In this document: one piece after another, positions 7,833 to 14,895 of the stretch
How positions within the stretch are numbered: position 1 is the first letter of the stretch
Layout of the letters: each line of letters starts with the position of its first letter
Assembly (NCBI GenBank): GCA_017623435.1
Contig: JAGAPD010000005.1
Span: forward strand, 1 to 46,037
Direction: 5' to 3'
DNA from: Clostridia bacterium
Lineage (GTDB): Bacteria; Bacillota; Clostridia; Christensenellales; Pumilibacteraceae
DNA: 46,037 bases
Notes under the pieces: model-generated
Database searches by the model: none
The model's input: only the letters and a program-made list of their open reading frames with translations
What the model was told of the DNA's origin: nothing
Position numbers and translations under genes: made by a program

Positions 7833-9596
7833 TCATGCGTTTTCTTTATTTTGAAACCAACTGCCAAAGGTGTCGTTCCACCAAGTTGAGTCGTATTTAG
7901 CGATAATTCCGTTAAAGAAATCTTTTGCACTAACGCGCGACGCGTTCGTTCCGCGCAAATCGTCCGCAACGCTATTATAGGTTTTATCGGAAATATCCGC
8001 TTGGAAAAAGTTGCAGTAATTAAGCGCGCTTTGATTATCCTTAAAAAACTTGTTGGTAGATAATGGGTAAACGACGTTTCCGCTTTCCTTTATGCGCCAC
8101 AAGTTTTTGCCGAAGTACGTCATCTCGTTAATTTGATCGTTCGTTAACTCATAGTTAAGCGCTTTTGGAGTGTTAGTAGTGAGCGTAAATTCCACGAGCG
8201 ATTCTTGCGTGTTAGCGAATTGAAGGAAAGCTTTTGCCATATTCATTTCAATAGGGGAGCAATTAGCGTTGATAAATGAAATGGAATTATGCGAATTAAA
8301 CGTGGTAAACGGCTCGCCGATTTGCTCCTTCGTGGCCTTAGGCAAGGGCATCATAGCGAAACGGCGATTTTTCTTACTAAATTCTTCACCGTGAAATATT
8401 GAAATATCATTAGCAGTGTCCGTTGACTGATCTTCCCACCAAGAGTTATCAATCAGCATTGCAATAGGATATGGAACCACATCGAAAGGAGTGTATAAAA
8501 GCTCTTGTTGCGCGATACTCGGTTTTATGTTTGGATTATAACTAAAGCTGTGATAATATTTCTCATTAGAAGAAAGTCTTTGGAAAAAGTCAAGAGCGTA
8601 GTATCTGCCTGCGGATTTTAGCATCTCGTATCCGTTTTCGTTAGTAATAGTGGTAGGCTCGTTAAACTCAATTTTGCCGTTTTCGTCAATGGACTTAACA
8701 AGGTTTTTTGCCGTGCCGTTAAGCGAATAGTTAAGCATCATTTGTTCTGCGCCTTCGTAGTCGGTCGCAAGCGCTTGTAAAAGCATTTGAATGTATTCAT
8801 TGCGCTTTTCTCCCGACCAGATAATAGGTTTGGAACTAAAACCCTGTATGAGATCGCATAGCATAAAAAATTCGTCGTAGGTTGCAGGCAGTCCGTCGTC
8901 GTAAGTGTTGGGCTTTCCGTCAGGACCGTTGCTTTTCGTGTCGCTCTTGTTGGAAATAAATCCGTCGTTGCCATTGTTTAAGTGGGTGTTGTAAGGTGTA
9001 GTGCTTGCGTCTACGTTAGGATCGGCAGCAAAGTAAAAGCCGTATTCGTCAAAAACGTCCACGTTGTACGTGATACCGAAGTACGACGAATGGTGGGGGA
9101 TAGCGTAGTATTTTTCGTTCGTTTTGTAGAAATTCTTGTGCTGAGTGGAAAGTTTATCCTCAATGGTTACGCCTTCTTCGCCGAATGAGCCAAGGTCTTC
9201 GGTCACTATATCCGTTATGTCAGCCAAATATTCGGCGTTTACTAATTTATAATAATCTGAATCGTCGGTAAAGTAAACGTGATAACGCGAGCCTGGGATA
9301 TTATGTCTATCCATATCGTCATCATCTTCAGGAGTATCAATGAGTACTTGTACGCCTTTACTAAGAGTGTCGTCAAAAGAAACGTCTTTATATTCTTCTT
9401 CAAAACGGTCTGCTAATTTGAGTAGCCATTCGTCCTCGTAGCCACGACTGTAATTTTTTATGTAAAGACATGGTTGTACGGGAAGACCACAGATGCTATG
9501 GTCGTCGTTCCTTGGAATAAGCAATACGATTAGCGTGTTACTAACGATAATAATTATTGATATTAAGATAGCAAAAAATCCTTTGCCTAATTTCAT
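7833..9596 (-). CDS. ABC-type sugar-binding protein, paralog 2, with altered N-terminus
   Basis: 587 residues, collinear with the preceding paralog and nearly identical over long stretches: the ENGYEMLKSAGRYYALDF region, the MPLPKATKEQIGEPFT region, and the C-terminal 130 residues. It carries the same GPDGKPNTYDDGLPATYDEF loop. The N-terminus differs. The hydrophobic segment (FFAILISIIIIVSNTLIVLLI) is followed by PRNDDHSICG with no usual lipobox. It may thus be held by an uncleaved helix, or released, rather than lipidated. This points to a tandem duplication in which the sorting signal diverged. Its own promoter and RBS (GGGAGGAG) are intact, so it is probably expressed. No permease lies nearby. 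The ligand is unknown. Confidence 0.82.
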   Translation of the reverse strand: MKLGKGFFAILISIIIIVSNTLIVLLIPRNDDHSICGLPVQPCLYIKNYSRGYEDEWLLKLADRFEEEYKDVSFDDTLSKGVQVLIDTPEDDDDMDRHNIPGSRYHVYFTDDSDYYKLVNAEYLADITDIVTEDLGSFGEEGVTIEDKLSTQHKNFYKTNEKYYAIPHHSSYFGITYNVDVFDEYGFYFAADPNVDASTTPYNTHLNNGNDGFISNKSDTKSNGPDGKPNTYDDGLPATYDEFFMLCDLIQGFSSKPIIWSGEKRNEYIQMLLQALATDYEGAEQMMLNYSLNGTAKNLVKSIDENGKIEFNEPTTITNENGYEMLKSAGRYYALDFFQRLSSNEKYYHSFSYNPNIKPSIAQQELLYTPFDVVPYPIAMLIDNSWWEDQSTDTANDISIFHGEEFSKKNRRFAMMPLPKATKEQIGEPFTTFNSHNSISFINANCSPIEMNMAKAFLQFANTQESLVEFTLTTNTPKALNYELTNDQINEMTYFGKNLWRIKESGNVVYPLSTNKFFKDNQSALNYCNFFQADISDKTYNSVADDLRGTNASRVSAKDFFNGIIAKYDSTWWNDTFGSWFQNKENA

Positions 9597-9627
9597 TATT
9601 GCTCCTCCCTATATATTTTATATAATA

Positions 9628-9656
9628 AGTATATCATTAGATATACGCCTTGTCAA
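9628..9656 (-). promoter_or_regulatory. SigA promoter of lipoprotein paralog 2, with embedded palindrome
   Basis: On the minus strand, TTGACA (9651-9656), 17 nt and TATACT (9628-9633). The inverted repeat TATATC-ATTA-GATATA (9630-9645) fills much of the spacer and enters the -10, as a repressor site would. Confidence 0.8.
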
Positions 9657-9812
9657 TAGTTTTGTAAAAAAATTATCTAAAATTAAACTGAAAGCATATA
9701 TTTTTACGCTAAAACCAGCCAAAACCTGTTCCGTAGGGCAGGGGCTTGCTGTCGCCGCAACCGAAGGTTGTTTCGTAGGCGCGGAATAGTGTGTACGGCT
9801 TGTATCCCCACC

Positions 9813-9846
9813 TGTCATTCTCGAGCAACGCGAAGAATCTAGGGAC
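9813..9846 (+). repeat. Module B copy 1
   Basis: Hairpin core GTCATTCTCGAGCAACGCGA followed by AGAATCTAGGGA. The right flank AGGGA is present but the matching left TCCCT is not, so this copy seems truncated on its left. It is followed directly by a right half of module A. Confidence 0.65.
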
Positions 9847-9874
9847 GAAGCGTGGCAATCTCATAACGTTTATT

Positions 9875-9958
9875 GTCATTGCGAGCGATAGCGTGGCAAT
9901 CTCATAACGCAAGCCTATCTTTTTAGATTGCCGCGTCGCTTTCGCTCCTCGCAATGAC
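9875..9958. repeat. Module A inverted pair (copy 1)
   Basis: GTCATTGCGAGCGATAGCGT followed by GGCAATCTC (9875-9903) faces GATTGCCGCGTCGCTTTCGC followed by TCCTCGCAATGAC (9926-9958). The two halves are near reverse complements with about 22 nt between them, so either strand can fold into one long hairpin. Confidence 0.75.
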
Positions 9959-10014
9959 GGATGAATTTCTACACCTCACGAGTATTCCGTAGGGCGGTGG
10001 CTTGCTGCCGCCGT
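9959..10014 (+). repeat. Direct repeat with module C (copy 1 of block)
   Basis: The block GGATGAATTTCTACACCTCA..GAGTATTCCGTAGGGCGGTG..GCTTGCTGCCGCCGT recurs almost exactly at 10514-10570. In both places it follows the right half of a module A pair, so the unit copied was at least the A half plus module C. Confidence 0.75.
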
Positions 10015-10073
10015 ATTTATAAATAATGTGCAACGAATACGCTTATTTTACTCGTAAATGCTTATTTACAGTA

Positions 10074-10122
10074 GCCTCCATCTGTCGAGGGAGGTGTCGC
10101 GCGCTAGCGTGACGGAGGGAGA
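10074..10122 (+). repeat. Module D copy 1
   Basis: Starts GCCTCCATCTGTCGAGGGAG and ends GCGTGACGGAGGGAG. The CCTCC/GGAGG arms form a hairpin. The same module recurs at 30473-30521 with a few changes. Confidence 0.7.
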
Positions 10123-10244
10123 GTACATAAAGCCTGTTTTATAATACGACCATACCGCTCGGTCAAAATTGTCGGCATGGTCTTAAAGTGGTAAAGTATG
10201 TTCCGTGCCTACTAATCCACCTTCGGTGGTCACCCAGAGCGTAG

Positions 10245-10280
10245 TCCCTGTCACCCAGAGCGTAAGCGAAGAATCTGGGA
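10245..10280 (+). repeat. Module B copy 2 (variant with CCCAG/CTGGG arms)
   Basis: TCCCTGTCACCCAGAGCGTA..AGCGAAGAATCTGGGA. The core resembles the other B copies, but the inner arms are CCCAG and CTGGG instead of ATTCT and AGAAT. Both sides are changed together, keeping the stem. Confidence 0.65.
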
Positions 10281-10309
10281 CGGAGCGTGGCAATCTCATA
10301 ACGTTTATT

Positions 10310-10379
10310 GTCATTGCGAGCGTAGTCCCTGTCATTCTCGAGCAACGCGAAGAATCTAGGGACGAAGCGTGGCAATCTC
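10310..10379 (+). repeat. Module A interrupted by module B copy 3
   Basis: Module A (GTCATTGCGAGCG .. AGCGTGGCAATCTC) is split by a module B hairpin at 10326-10362, bounded by TCCCT and AGGGA. Compare the uninterrupted module A at 9875-9903 and 10392-10420. This is direct evidence that B units insert into other sequence. Confidence 0.7.
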
Positions 10380-10391
10380 GTAACGTTTATT

Positions 10392-10514
10392 GTCATTGCG
10401 AGCGTAAGCGTGGCAATCTCGTAACAAACGCCTATTTTTTGGATTGCCGCGTCGCCACGCGAGATTCTTCGCTTGCGCTCAAGAATGACAGCGCGTGTTG
10501 CTCCTCGCAATGAC
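10392..10514. repeat. Module A inverted pair with nested module B copy 4
   Basis: Left half A at 10392-10420; right half GATTGCCGCGTCGC (10442-10455) and CTCCTCGCAATGAC (10501-10514) is split by an inverted B unit (10456-10497). That unit has its own 6-bp terminal inverted repeats CACGCG / CGCGTG. At 9926-9958 the same half is uninterrupted. Confidence 0.7.
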
Positions 10515-10570
10515 GGATGATTTTCTACACCTCACGAGTATTCCGTAGGGCGGTGGCTTGCTGCCGCCGT
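10514..10570 (+). repeat. Direct repeat with module C (copy 2 of block)
   Basis: Second copy of the 9959-10014 block, again right after a module A right half. It ends about 80 bp before the minD -10 hexamer. Confidence 0.75.
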
Positions 10571-10653
10571 TATCGCTTGGTCAGCCGTATCGTAATTCAC
10601 AAAAAAAACGAAATTCTCACAAAAACCGTCAAACTTCACCGCTCTAAAAGAGG

Positions 10654-10659
10654 TATAAT
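10654..10659 (+). promoter_or_regulatory. -10 hexamer upstream of minD
   Basis: TATAAT, 20 nt before the minD start. No good -35 is seen at 16-18 nt; GTCAAA lies slightly too far upstream. If it is the true promoter, the mRNA leader carries little more than the RBS. Confidence 0.4.
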
Positions 10660-10679
10660 TTACCTACTTGGGAGGGCGT

Positions 10680-11474
10680 ATGGGCAAATCAATCGTAATC
10701 ACTTCAGGAAAAGGCGGGGTAGGTAAAACGACCTTCGTGACGGCGGTAGGGCGAATTTTAAGAGCGCAAAACCGCAGCGTTGCGCTGGTTGATACCGATT
10801 TTGGACTTAATAATCTTGACGTTTTGTTAGGCGTTGAAAACCGTATAGTTTACGATATTATCGACGTGATTGAAAACCGTTGTCGACTCCGTCAGGCGCT
10901 TGTGGAAGATAGTGAATGTAAGGGGCTTTTCGTCCTTCCAAGCGCGCATACTTACGATCAGAGCAGGGTAAACGCGCAGTCGATAAAGGCGGTGGTTAAT
11001 TCACTCAAAAGCGGTTTTGACTACGTGCTTATCGACAGTCCTGCCGGTATAGAAACGGGTTTTCATCGCGCGGTGTGTTGCGCTGACGAGGCGATAGTGG
11101 TATCAACGCCTCATTTGTCCGCGCTCCACGACGCAGACAAGACCATTAAAATCATAAAGTCGTATATGCTCAGTAAAGTTTCGCTTGTGCTAAACCGCGT
11201 ACGAGGGGATAAGGAGTGCGACGGTCAAACGGTAAGCGCTACCGACGCGTCCACGCTTTTGGGCGTAGAGCTTTTAGGCGTTATTCCCGAGGACGATAAG
11301 GTCAACGAAATGAGCACGCTTTCGCTCGCGCTAAATAGTCGTAGCGAGGGCTATAAGGCTATGGAAATGTTGTGCCAAAAGCTAATAAACGGCAAGGGCG
11401 AAGTGTATAATCCTACAAAAAAATACAGCGGAGTTTTGGGTGCGATTCGTCGCAAAATCAAGAAAATTATTTAG
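10680..11474 (+). CDS. minD: Septum-site-determining ATPase MinD
   Basis: 264 residues. The deviant Walker A motif SGKGGVGKTT lies at 8-17, and the switch regions DTDFGLNNLDVLLG (38-51) and LIDSPAGIETGF (about 117-128) are conserved. The C-terminus GVLGAIRRKIKKII is an amphipathic membrane-targeting helix. MinD dimers on the membrane position the division inhibitor and, with MinE, oscillate between poles. The ATG at 10680 is preferred over a TTG at 10668 because the GGGAGGG RBS lies between them. minE follows after 8 nt. minC, normally the gene before minD, is absent: the upstream kilobase is the repeat island. Confidence 0.95.
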   Translation: MGKSIVITSGKGGVGKTTFVTAVGRILRAQNRSVALVDTDFGLNNLDVLLGVENRIVYDIIDVIENRCRLRQALVEDSECKGLFVLPSAHTYDQSRVNAQSIKAVVNSLKSGFDYVLIDSPAGIETGFHRAVCCADEAIVVSTPHLSALHDADKTIKIIKSYMLSKVSLVLNRVRGDKECDGQTVSATDASTLLGVELLGVIPEDDKVNEMSTLSLALNSRSEGYKAMEMLCQKLINGKGEVYNPTKKYSGVLGAIRRKIKKII

Positions 11475-11482
11475 GAGGAGTT

Positions 11483-11731
11483 ATGGCGGTAAAAAGAGTA
11501 GCAAAGGCGCAGGACAGATTGAAAAGCGTAGTGATGAGTGAGAAAATCACGGCAATAGAAAGTATGCTCAGGGTGCTGAAAAGTGAGCAGTACAAATTGC
11601 TTACTAACTATATGTACCTTGACGTAAACGATCTGAAGGTATATATCGACGTGACTGAAAACGGCGAATACGTGCTTACCGTTAAGGCGGTAACGGACAA
11701 GCTGATTGACATAGGTAGAGTGTTAGTTTAG
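11483..11731 (+). CDS. minE: Cell division topological specificity factor MinE
   Basis: 82 residues, the usual MinE size. The N-terminal block AKAQDRLKSVVMSEKI matches the MinE segment that contacts MinD (AKDRLKxxL), and the C-terminal part (LLTNYMYLDVNDLKVYIDVT..) matches the beta-strand dimer domain. MinE stimulates the MinD ATPase and drives its dynamic localisation. GGAGGAG sits just before the ATG, 8 nt after the minD stop. Divergence from textbook MinE is considerable, but size, position and the N-terminal motif agree. Confidence 0.85.
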   Translation: MAVKRVAKAQDRLKSVVMSEKITAIESMLRVLKSEQYKLLTNYMYLDVNDLKVYIDVTENGEYVLTVKAVTDKLIDIGRVLV

Positions 11732-11828
11732 TAAAACGACGTAGTACGTTACGCCCCGTTTTTGCAATTTTAACAAAATAGTAATATATTTCGTCGCATA
11801 AAAATATTATAAAGAAGAGGATTATTTT

Positions 11829-12092
11829 ATGCACAAATATTACGGAATTAAAAGGGCAACGCAGGTTGAAAACGCGCCCGTAAAAATCAAGAAGAATCAT
11901 TTAGGCATTTTGGTAAGAGTGCTTTTGTCCGCTCTTTTCGTGGGCGTAGTTTTCATAGGCGAAAATAGTGGAATTGAGCAAATTAAACAGGTAAGCGAGT
12001 GGACTAAGGACGCCGTTTGCTACGATATAACTCAAAGCGAAAGTTATAGTTTCGTACAAAAGATTTTACTGGGCGAAAGCGAAAAGGCGTAA
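11829..12092 (+). CDS. Short SpoIVFA-like single-pass membrane protein
   Basis: 87 residues: a basic cytosolic N-terminus (about 1-26, ending PVKIKKNHLG), one transmembrane helix (LVRVLLSALFVGVVFIG, about 29-45), and a short outer segment ending YSFVQKILLGESEKA. There is no M23/LytM peptidase-like domain. Identification rests on context: it lies between minDE and spoIVFB, exactly where Bacillus has spoIVFA, and it overlaps the spoIVFB start by one base (TAATG). In Bacillus, SpoIVFA anchors and restrains SpoIVFB in the outer forespore membrane. This protein would retain only the membrane part. It may instead be an unrelated small membrane protein. Confidence 0.6.
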   Translation: MHKYYGIKRATQVENAPVKIKKNHLGILVRVLLSALFVGVVFIGENSGIEQIKQVSEWTKDAVCYDITQSESYSFVQKILLGESEKA

Positions 12093-12934
12093 TGAAAATC
12101 CGTCTGTCTTTTCTCGTAATTTTGCTTGCTATTGCAATGACCGTAATGGGCTTTTTCGTGCCCTTTGTTTCCTATCTTTTCGCGACGGTTTTGCACGAAA
12201 TCGCGCACGCGTCGGTAGCAAAACGGCTTGGGTACGTGCTTAACGAGTTTCGCTTAATGCCCTACGGTTGTGCGCTTTACGGCGAGTTTGAATGGGCAAA
12301 GCCAAGTGACGAAATTCGTATCGCGATCGCAGGACCGCTATGCAACCTCGTTTTAGCGGTGCTATGCACGGCAATTTGGTGGTTGATTCCGCAAAGCTAT
12401 CCGTACACGGCTACCTTCGTCACGGCAAACGTCAGCCTGCTTTTCGTCAACCTTTTGCCCGTATATCCGCTTGACGGAGGTCGCATTGCGCTGGGGTTAC
12501 TGTCTAAAAAACTCACGCGTGCTAAAGCCTATTCTTCCCTTCGCGTAGTGGGGTATATCGTAGGAATTTCGTTTGCGCTTTTATTCGTTTCGTCTTGTTT
12601 TTTTGGAGCAAACTTATCCTTCGCGTCAATGTCCGCATTCGTATTGCTTTCCACCTTTTTTCCCGATAACAGGTGCTATTACCAAAGCCTTTACCGCGTG
12701 GCGTACAGAAACAAACGTATTGAGCGAGGACTTGAAATTCGTGAAATTTTGGTAAAATCGGATATGCCCCTGAAAAATTTAGTCAAGATGCTTTCGCCCA
12801 CGCATTACACGAAATTTGAGGTGCGCGACGAGGAGTTAAAAATCGTTGGCGTGATTGAAGAGAGCGCGTTTGAAAAAATGACGGGCGAGCAAATGACGTA
12901 TACTTCGGGGCGATTTTTAACGAAAAGTAGGTAA
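12092..12934 (+). CDS. spoIVFB: SpoIVFB-type M50 site-2 metalloprotease
   Basis: 280 residues. The zinc motif HEIAH is at 35-39 in the second membrane segment, and NLLPVYPLDGGR (about 120-131, Asp128) supplies the third zinc ligand. Several hydrophobic helices surround these. The C-terminal ~90 residues are soluble and contain a divergent CBS-like region, as in SpoIVFB. The enzyme cuts pro-SigK within the membrane of the mother cell late in sporulation. A pro-SigK gene is in this window at 38506. Translation is coupled to the short upstream membrane protein. Confidence 0.88.
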   Translation: MKIRLSFLVILLAIAMTVMGFFVPFVSYLFATVLHEIAHASVAKRLGYVLNEFRLMPYGCALYGEFEWAKPSDEIRIAIAGPLCNLVLAVLCTAIWWLIPQSYPYTATFVTANVSLLFVNLLPVYPLDGGRIALGLLSKKLTRAKAYSSLRVVGYIVGISFALLFVSSCFFGANLSFASMSAFVLLSTFFPDNRCYYQSLYRVAYRNKRIERGLEIREILVKSDMPLKNLVKMLSPTHYTKFEVRDEELKIVGVIEESAFEKMTGEQMTYTSGRFLTKSR

Positions 12935-12981
12935 ATTGATATAAAAATGCTAAATTTTGATATAAAGCAAGCCCTTTTTCG

Positions 12982-13010
12982 TTGTGCTAAAAAAATATTT
13001 GTGTTATAAT
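12982..13010 (+). promoter_or_regulatory. SigA promoter of RNase G
   Basis: TTGTGC (12982-12987), 17 nt, TATAAT (13005-13010) with an upstream TG (extended -10). It gives rng its own transcript, independent of the min-spoIVF genes. Confidence 0.7.
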
Positions 13011-13044
13011 AAACGGGTAACACATTTTTTTTATTCGGTGAATC

Positions 13045-14547
13045 GTGAAAACGGGTTTAATTTTAATAGACGTCGAATCCTATATGTCCAGCGTTTCGCT
13101 CGTCGAGTCAGGAAAGCTTAAGGAGCATTACGTCGAGTACAAGGATTCGTCTTACATTTCAGGTAATATATACAAAGGTCAAGTGGTAAACGTTTTGGGT
13201 AACCTCCAATCGGCGTTTATCAATTTTGGCAATGCAAAAAACGGCTTTTTGTCCGTTGGCGAAACTATCGGGCACAAGACCGTGCTTACTGACGCTGGAG
13301 TTATGCCTAAACGTCTTGACGTAAAAGAGGGCGACTTCGTTATGGTACAGGCGACCAAGGAAGAAATCGGTAGTAAGGGTGCGCGCCTTACCACCAACAT
13401 AAGCTTGCCCGGTCGCTACCTTATTTTCTTGCCTACGCTTGATTTTATCGGCGTGTCTAACAAGATTACCGACCCCGAAACGCGCGAAAAGTTTGAGAGC
13501 TTGCTTCAAAAATTCAAGCCCGATGGCGCAGGCTTTATCGCGCGCACCGCGTGCTTGGAGGCGAACAAAAAGGAAATAGAGGACGAGGCAAAACGCCTTA
13601 TCAAGCAGTGGGAAAAGGTGCTTGCCGAGTACGAGCAAACGGAAGGAATTAATCAGGTTTATAGCGACGGCGACTTCATTTTCCGTTCGGTACGCGATAT
13701 GCTTTCCACTAATATCGAGGCGATCGTTTGCAACGACGTTGCCACCGCGGAAAGCCTTAAAGAAAGCTTAAAAGAAAAGAACATTGATTTTGCCGACAAG
13801 GTGCGTATTTATTCGGGCGAGTACGATATGTACGACGCGTTCAACGTTTTGGGCGAGGTGGACAAACTTCTTGACCGTAAGGTAAAAATCCGCTCAGGCG
13901 TGACGCTCGTATTCGACTACACCGAGGCGCTTACCGTAATCGACGTAAACACCTCCGGCTTTGCGCGTGGAAACAACCACGAGGAAACCGTGTTCGAGGC
14001 GAATTTAGAGGCGGCGCGTGAGATTGCCCGTCAAATTAGACTTCGTAATATCGGCGGAATTATCGTCGTTGACTTTATAGATATGTCGGACGAAACGCAC
14101 AAAGAATTGCTCGTTGAGGAGATTAAGAAAGAGCTTCTTTTTGACCGCACCAAAACGCGAGTTATCGGAATGTCTTCGCTTGGACTGGTGGAAATCACCA
14201 GAAAAAAAGTGGGTAGAGAAATTAGCACCGTGCTTTTGGATGAATGTCCTTTCTGCCACGGCGACGCGCACGCACACTCGGTCGACTACGTAGCCAGAAA
14301 AATCAAAGCAGGGCTAAAGCGCCTGTTCGCTAATACCAAAATGCGCTCGGCAGTAGTGACGATAAACTTCTCACTTATCGACGAGATGTTCAAGAATAAA
14401 TACTTCTCTAACGACTGCGAAACGATATGGAAGGACAAGCTTATTTACTTCGTGCCCGACCGGGAAATTCTTAACCGTAACTTTACGATTAAGGGAAGCG
14501 AAAGCCCGTCCGTGTCCGTTCCCTCAACCGCAAAATTATTATACTAA
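13045..14547 (+). CDS. rng: Ribonuclease E/G family endoribonuclease
   Basis: 500 residues, RNase G-sized. An S1-like RNA-binding region (about 35-120, with GNIYKGQVVNVLGNLQSAFI) comes first. The catalytic DNase I-like region holds VIDVNTSGF (Asp300) and VVDFIDM (Asp343), the two metal-binding aspartates. The zinc-link CPFC lies at 401-404. RNase E/G cleaves single-stranded A/U-rich RNA in rRNA maturation and mRNA decay. The start is GTG with GGTGA upstream. In many Firmicutes rng follows spoIVFB and precedes rplU; here a strong terminator follows and rplU is absent. Confidence 0.93.
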   Translation: MKTGLILIDVESYMSSVSLVESGKLKEHYVEYKDSSYISGNIYKGQVVNVLGNLQSAFINFGNAKNGFLSVGETIGHKTVLTDAGVMPKRLDVKEGDFVMVQATKEEIGSKGARLTTNISLPGRYLIFLPTLDFIGVSNKITDPETREKFESLLQKFKPDGAGFIARTACLEANKKEIEDEAKRLIKQWEKVLAEYEQTEGINQVYSDGDFIFRSVRDMLSTNIEAIVCNDVATAESLKESLKEKNIDFADKVRIYSGEYDMYDAFNVLGEVDKLLDRKVKIRSGVTLVFDYTEALTVIDVNTSGFARGNNHEETVFEANLEAAREIARQIRLRNIGGIIVVDFIDMSDETHKELLVEEIKKELLFDRTKTRVIGMSSLGLVEITRKKVGREISTVLLDECPFCHGDAHAHSVDYVARKIKAGLKRLFANTKMRSAVVTINFSLIDEMFKNKYFSNDCETIWKDKLIYFVPDREILNRNFTIKGSESPSVSVPSTAKLLY

Positions 14548-14552
14548 AAACG

Positions 14553-14582
14553 AAACGACAGGGTACGTACCCCGTCGTTTTT
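14553..14582 (+). terminator. Terminator of rng
   Basis: AAACGAC-A-GGGTAC (14553-14566) pairs with GTACCC-C-GTCGTTT (14567-14580), followed by T-rich sequence. Confidence 0.85.
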
Positions 14583-14678
14583 GCTTTTAAAAGCAGAAAA
14601 GAAAGCCTAATCACGTAATTTGTTCGTAAATCGTCGCATTGCAATTTTGCATTTTCGCTATTACGAATTAGTAAAATC

Positions 14679-14750
14679 AGCGGTAATTATTCTTTCTTTT
14701 CCCTTCCCAAGTGAGAAGATATACTAACAAGGAAAGAAAGAATAACCGCT
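14679..14750. repeat. Long imperfect inverted repeat in a gene-free stretch
   Basis: The left arm (14679-14702, AGCGGTAATTATTCTTTCTT...) and right arm (14731-14750, GGAAAGAAAGAATAACCGCT) are reverse complements apart from a 3-nt and a 1-nt bulge. About 28 nt separate them. The 348-bp gap between rng and the oxidoreductase holds otherwise only the rng terminator and a promoter. Confidence 0.6.
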
Positions 14751-14857
14751 AAGCGATAATCAATCGTTACCTTGTACTAATATAATGCGCAAATAAAAAA
14801 TAAATATACGCAAAATTTAAAAATAATTCTCAATTACTATGAAAAACGAAAAAAGTG

Positions 14858-14866
14858 TGTTATAAT
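14858..14866 (+). promoter_or_regulatory. Extended -10 promoter of the FAD oxidoreductase
   Basis: TGTTATAAT, a consensus extended -10, 29 nt before the start codon. No clear -35 is seen. AAGGAG follows at 14882. Confidence 0.55.
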
Positions 14867-14895
14867 CTTTCTAAGAAAGAAAAAGGAGTTGTCCT

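Larger units (their letters stand above)
9720..10581. repeat. Island of short dispersed repeats (non-coding)
   Basis: About 860 bp between the lipoprotein pair and minD with no credible gene. It is a mosaic of module A (GTCATTGCGAGCG..GCGTGGCAATCTC, often in inverted pairs), module B (GTCATTCTCGAG..GCGAAGAATCT hairpin), module C (ATTCCGTAGGGCGGTGGC..) and module D (GCCTCCATCTGTCGAGGGAGG..). Short open frames here read through the repeats and lack start signals. Modules B, C and D recur at 30.4-30.9 kb. Confidence 0.85.

Noticed and set aside
9709..10513. Short open frames in the first repeat island
   Set aside because: They run through known repeat modules, lack RBSs and change with repeat copy. 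There is no family resemblance.
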